DNA of 64,000 nucleotides from Geosiphon pyriformis (Eukaryota; Glomeromycota; Glomeromycetes; Archaeosporales; Geosiphonaceae), in NCBI GenBank assembly GCA_016748015.1, contig JAAOMT010000034.1:334277-398276 (forward strand), read 5' to 3'. The notes below the pieces were generated by a model. The model saw only the letters and a program-made list of their open reading frames with translations, did no database searches and was not told where the DNA came from. Shown here piece by piece: positions 60,372 through 64,000 of the stretch (position 1 is its first letter; each line of letters starts with the position of its first letter). The translations under genes were made by a program, and so were the position numbers.

Positions 60372-61347
60372 TGTTACCAGACGAAATTAGAGATATTATT
60401 TAGCATGAAATTATCTTTATAATTCCTATCATTAATTAGCATATATTATTGTTCAAAATTATCACTTATTACATTAGCAAAATGTCCAAAATTATTATTT
60501 AATTAATAATCCAATTTGTATATAACATAAATATAACCTAATTGCAATGATTAATCATGCAATATCCTGAACTATGTAACATTCAAAAAGTTCGCTGAAA
60601 TTTGTAGAAATTCACTGAAATAATTGATAGTTTACCAAAATATCTAATAGTTTGCAGAAATAACTTGTAGTTTACCAAAATGTATCTTTAGTTCAATGAA
60701 ATTGTAGAAAATAGCAGAGTTCAAGTTCAGAGAATAGTGTTATGACAAGTTGTATAAAAGAAGAGCTTCTCTCTTCGAGAAAATGTATCTTACTTCAGAT
60801 TTAACAATTAGAATCATTTTTTACACACAAAAACAAAATAAATATCAAATAATTCAAAAAACCAAATTCTTTAATTATTGCACTTGGAAAATTCTCAAAA
60901 CCCAACTAACGTTTTAAAATTGATTAGCTACCAATTTCAATAAACTGTTAGTGACTCCAGGCCTGGATTAAAAACAATTTCCTTGACAGAATTCAATTTT
61001 CTTTTACATTTCTTTTATTTTTCTTTTATTTTCTTATTATAATCATTAGGATAACCTACAGACGAGATTTCTGTAGAAGAGTTGACTTTCACAGCAAAGT
61101 AACTACACATTTTTAGTGAGCTTCCAGACGAGCAATTCCTGGGAAAGAGTTGATGTTTATTACAACGTAACTAAGCAACTGGCACAGAATTGGTCATTCT
61201 ACTTATAAGCTCAGCAGTTCAAATTATAAGAGATAATTTGAAGATAAATTCAGTTATTGGAGGTTTAACTACTTCTAAAAAACGTGAATTTACAGCAAAC
61301 AGGCATCAATAACCATTAAAAAAAGAGACCAAAAACTTCCGGTAACA
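60372..61347 (+). repeat. 5' LTR of Gypsy-2 (LTR2 family, 976 bp)
   Basis: The ends are TGTTACC and GGTAACA, a perfect 7-bp inverted pair. The U3 part has six consecutive ~20-nt units at 60591-60711. A promoter-like TATAAAAG is at 60753-60760, followed by a small palindrome (GAAGAGCTTCTC). The older copy at 20921-21843 and the inverted one at 63753 on confirm the boundaries. Confidence 0.88.
60591..60711 (+). repeat. Six tandem ~20-nt units in the LTR2 U3 region
   Basis: Successive units begin TTCGCTGAAA, TTCACTGAAA, TTTACCAAAA, TTTGCAGAAA, TTTACCAAAA and TTCAATGAAA, mostly ending in -TAG or -TAGAAA. They sit 40-160 bp upstream of the TATA box, where enhancers of LTR promoters lie. The 20.9 kb copy keeps the array in decayed form. 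Confidence 0.75.
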
Positions 61348-61360
61348 TTTGGTGCTCTCT
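61348..61360 (+). other. Primer-binding site region of Gypsy-2
   Basis: TTTGGTGCTCTCT follows the LTR end directly. TGG within it is complementary to the CCA end of a tRNA, and the rest should pair with its acceptor stem. The tRNA was not identified. Confidence 0.5.
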
Positions 61361-63207
61361 CATAGAAATAACACAGTAACAACAACTTCAAAAGTGGTGA
61401 TTCAAACAGATTCAAGAACTCTAGAGTATTATCAGTCAATCTACACTCACTGTAAGCAGAGATTTAACATCCTAGACGGAATTGAAACATTCAAGAAAAC
61501 ACTTTACCAGTACATTGAAAATCGCATCAACAATTATCTTTTTGGAGACTACAATATTTCAGAAGTTAGACACAACTTATATGAAAGCTTAATACATCAC
61601 TCTCGTCTAAACACTCAGGATTTTAACAGTCAAACACTTGAAACATACTTCCAAGAACTCAACTTCAATATCATTCAGTATTGTAAAGAGAATTACCCAG
61701 TAGAACAGAAATTTTCTCTTAGTTTTGAATTGGAAACAGAAGAAGGAAAAGGAAAAAGGAAACAAAAACTCAAAACTACTCCCAATACACCTAAAACCAC
61801 TGCCAAACATTTACAAACTCCAGAACAAGGAACCAGCTTTAAATTACCACTCTTAATCACACCATTTCCAGCTTCACTTGCTCAACCGCAAACACCAAGC
61901 TCACTACTTATTCAGTTTTCAAGAATAGAAGATTTTCAGTCACCCAAAAGCCTTATTCAACAACAGGAACCAATATTAACCAGCACAAACCTTATTGACT
62001 ACTTAACAGAAAATCAAAGTGAAGAGACCGAATCAGAACAAGAAACAGAAGACTCAGAAAACGAAGAAGAAATGGCCTCCACATATATTGCAAAAATTCC
62101 TGAGTTCACAGAAGAAGACAGCGAAACCAGTTCTCAAGAATGACTTGACAAAGTCTCAAAAGCAGAAGATGCAAATGGTTGGAATGCTGCCAGAATGTTA
62201 AAAGCAATTTCATACTTCTTACAAAAAACGGCTGGTGAATGGTTTGAAAACTTGGAAGTCCCATCAGAACACTGGAAAGCATTCAAAACTGCTTTTCTAG
62301 AACAGTTTACTGACAATAACACTTCCATTACCCTTTGAAATCAGTTCCGAAATATCAAGCAAGAACCAAGTGAATTAGTTATGACCTATTTTGGGAAATT
62401 CAACAAACTGTTTAGAAGGATTTGCCAATTAGAAACCAATGAATACTACTCCAATGCACAAATCTTGGATCAATTCATTGCTGAACTAAAAGACAAACTT
62501 ATCAAGAAAGTTAGCCCACATGCACCAGAAGATTTAGCCACTGCTATTCAACAGGCAAAAAACTATGAAATAGCCATAGAAGAAGCCAACTGTACCAAAC
62601 TTGTTAACCTGGCTATTGGAGAAACCAGCTCAGCAGCTGAAGAAAAGATTGACCAATTAACCAAGAAAGTTGAAAACTATTTCACCAACCAACAGCAACA
62701 ACAGCAGCCACAGTAATTACAACAATCACAAAGATACCAACCCCCACAACAATGCAATCAAAACAACTTCGGACCACCATCCAACAACCAAATCCAAAAT
62801 TGTCATTATTGTGGAATTCCAGGACACTGAAAACGTGATTGTAGAAAATTGCAATGAGACCAACAACAGAGAAATAATCAATGTTATTCCCAACCACAAC
62901 AATCATATTATCCACCACCACCAGCTCAATATTTACCAAGACCACAATATCCAAACCACTATTATCAACCTGCTTCACAACCAATCCAACAACAGTATCA
63001 ACAATCATCCAAATCACAATATCAAGTGCCAGCTAGAAGATTGATTCAACATAATCAATTTACACCACAAAACCGTTTTTCAACAAACAACAACAGATTA
63101 AATTCCAACAACCAATTAACCACTCAAAATTCGAATCAACATAGACCCACATACTATTACACTCAACCCAGTTATCTTACAATACCAAAGGAATCAAATT
63201 TTCAGTA
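61361..63207 (+). pseudogene. gag: Gypsy-2 gag: long N-terminal extension, capsid, CCHC knuckle
   Basis: An open frame runs from the end of the PBS to a TGA (Trp) at 62141 with no ATG before 62072, where MASTYIAKIPEF starts the part typical of this Gag family. Capsid follows at about 62110-62690 (GWNAARMLKAI, AGEWFENL, FKTAFLEQFTDN, QLETNEYYSNAQILDQF). A Gln-rich stretch and a CX2CX4HX4C knuckle at 62801-62842 (CHYCGIPGH-KRDC, TGA in place of Trp) come next, then a Gln/Pro/Tyr-rich tail. Gag forms the particle that packages element RNA. Stops at 62141, 62336, 62714, 62829 and 62852 show decay, mostly single transitions. Confidence 0.85.
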
Positions 63208-63724
63208 AACTGCACTTTTTGAAGGTGAAGCTGTAGCACCAAGACAAAACCCTTTCAACAATACTATCCCACCAGCCAGAATTGCCTGAAATGCCAATCT
63301 TTCAGACATCTTTCCATTCGAATTTGAAGCCAATGAATCACCATCTCTACTCAGCAATGTAGCAGTTAATGAACAAAAAGCTATTACAGCAATGTATACT
63401 GAAGCTGAAGTAGAAGGAAAACAAATTTGCTTAATATTAGACAGTGAATCTGCTGGAAGTATTATCACCTACCAATTAATACAACAGCTTCAACAAACTG
63501 TTGACAGACCAGCTCAAACTGTCATCGTTATGACAGATGGTATGAAAAAGACACCAGTAGAAGAAATTGATAATTTTCCATTCACTATTGATGGAATCAC
63601 TATTCCAATTAAAGTTTTAGTCATGGATGCACCCCAATACCAAGCTCTCGTCGGAAATAATTGGTTTCTCAAGGCCAATGCAAATTTAGATTGGGAAACT
63701 CAGGAATTAAAAATCTTATATTAA
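63206..63724 (+). pseudogene. Gypsy-2 aspartic protease
   Basis: The frame after gag leads into an aspartic protease domain: QICLILDSESAGSIITYQ, with the active-site triad at 63440-63448 reading DSE where the enzyme needs DSG. A flap-like segment and QALVGNNWFLKANANLDWETQEL, the usual end before the RT linker, follow. TAA at 63722 ends the frame. The Gly to Glu change is a single G to A and would inactivate the protease. The domain would have cut Gag-Pol. Confidence 0.8.
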
Positions 63725-63752
63725 GGACAACACACTATAGTATCTGTTATAT

Positions 63753-64000
63753 TGTTACTGGAGGTTTTTGGTTTCTTTTCTTAAATGTTGTTGATGTTGA
63801 TTTGCTGTGAATTCATGTTTCCAGGAAGTAGTTGAACCTCCAGTAACTGAATTTATCTTCAAATTATTTCCTATAATTTGAACTGCTGGGCTTATAAGTA
63901 GAATGGCCAATTTCATGCCAGTTGCTTTGTGTAGTTACATTGTAGTAAACATCAACTTTTTCCCAGAAATTGCTTGTCTGGAAGCTCACTAAAAATGTGT
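63753..64000 (-). repeat. Inverted LTR2 copy at the right window edge
   Basis: The reverse complement of 63753-64000 matches 61107-61347 almost base for base, with the LTR terminus (sense GTAACA) at 63753. No primer-binding site follows on its inner side, so it is the 3' edge of an element or a solo LTR in opposite orientation, inserted just after the protease of Gypsy-2. It continues beyond the window. Confidence 0.85.

Larger units (their letters stand above)
60372..63752 (+). mobile_element. Ty3/Gypsy element 'Gypsy-2': 5' LTR, gag, protease
   Basis: A 5' LTR (60372-61347), primer-binding region, gag and protease are in order. The element breaks off at 63752, where a second LTR of the same family in the opposite orientation begins. 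Pol beyond protease is therefore outside the window or lost. It inserted into RT of LINE P. Copies of its LTR are at 20921-21843 (old) and 63753-64000 (inverted). Confidence 0.88.

Noticed and set aside
60591-60711. CRISPR-like array
   Set aside because: The ~20-nt units are directly adjacent with no spacers, lie inside an LTR and are present in a eukaryotic context.
1-64000. TGA read as Trp (alternative genetic code)
   Set aside because: TAG and TAA also replace Trp and Gln in the same genes, frameshifts are present, and the two host genes use TGG for Trp and end at ordinary stops.
1-64000. tRNA or rRNA genes
   Set aside because: No cloverleaf-like sequence with A and B boxes and no rRNA stretch was noticed on either strand, though short tRNAs could be missed by eye.

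Overview
This is a very AT-rich nuclear window from a fungus. Two intron-bearing housekeeping genes sit in a bed of nested, mutated retrotransposons. The short introns (about 60-125 bp), the strong AT bias, the LTR elements whose Gag opens MASTYIAKIPEF, and the LINEs with endonuclease, reverse transcriptase and RNase H together suggest an arbuscular mycorrhizal fungus (Glomeromycotina). The lineage call is inference; no marker gene is present.

Layout. 1-4951: 3' two thirds of a Ty3/Gypsy element (pol, an extra downstream ORF, polypurine tract, 3' LTR), ending inside a LINE 3' fragment (4952-6376). 6440-31272: a nested stack. An ancient + strand LINE ('C') can be followed in pieces at 6440-6687, 13416-15010, 21844-22082 and 23026-23423, and perhaps 30313-31272. 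It was split by a 6.7 kb minus-strand LINE ('B'), a decayed Gypsy element ('D', 15011-21843), a solo LTR (22083-23025) and a full-length + strand LINE ('H'). Gypsy D itself carries a 2.3 kb ORF1-only retroelement ('E', 17107-19389) with a perfect 9-bp target-site duplication. 31273-32700: minus-strand LINE relic. 33407-37995: a 16-exon gene for a SNF2/RING protein of the Uls1 type. 38504-38937: solo LTR with TSD. 39218-42147: a truncated LINE, an unknown remnant with the same 3' tail, and LINE relic 'L'. 42148-48900: the best preserved LINE ('M', minus strand), inserted in relic L with a 9-bp TSD. 49721-51475: a minus-strand, 4-exon gene for mitochondrial branched-chain 2-oxoacid dehydrogenase E2. 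51845-52045: transposase scrap. 52746-56645: a 1,940-bp sequence present twice around a 20-N gap, almost certainly an assembly artefact. 53589-60371: + strand LINE 'P', cut by a Gypsy element (60372-63752) that is itself cut by an inverted LTR at the right edge.

How the parts relate. The LINEs share one plan: ORF1 (RNA-binding, CCHC) and ORF2 (AP endonuclease, RT, RNase H, CCHC) joined by an ATGA stop/start overlap, followed by a conserved ~130-nt 3' tail. That tail is also on the ORF1-only element E and on remnant K, so these probably borrow the LINE machinery. All polymerases here look dead. Stops are nearly all explained by G:C to A:T changes (TGG to TGA/TAG, CAA to TAA), and catalytic Asp codons have repeatedly become Asn. 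The two host genes are intact, have normal Trp codons and are not invaded.
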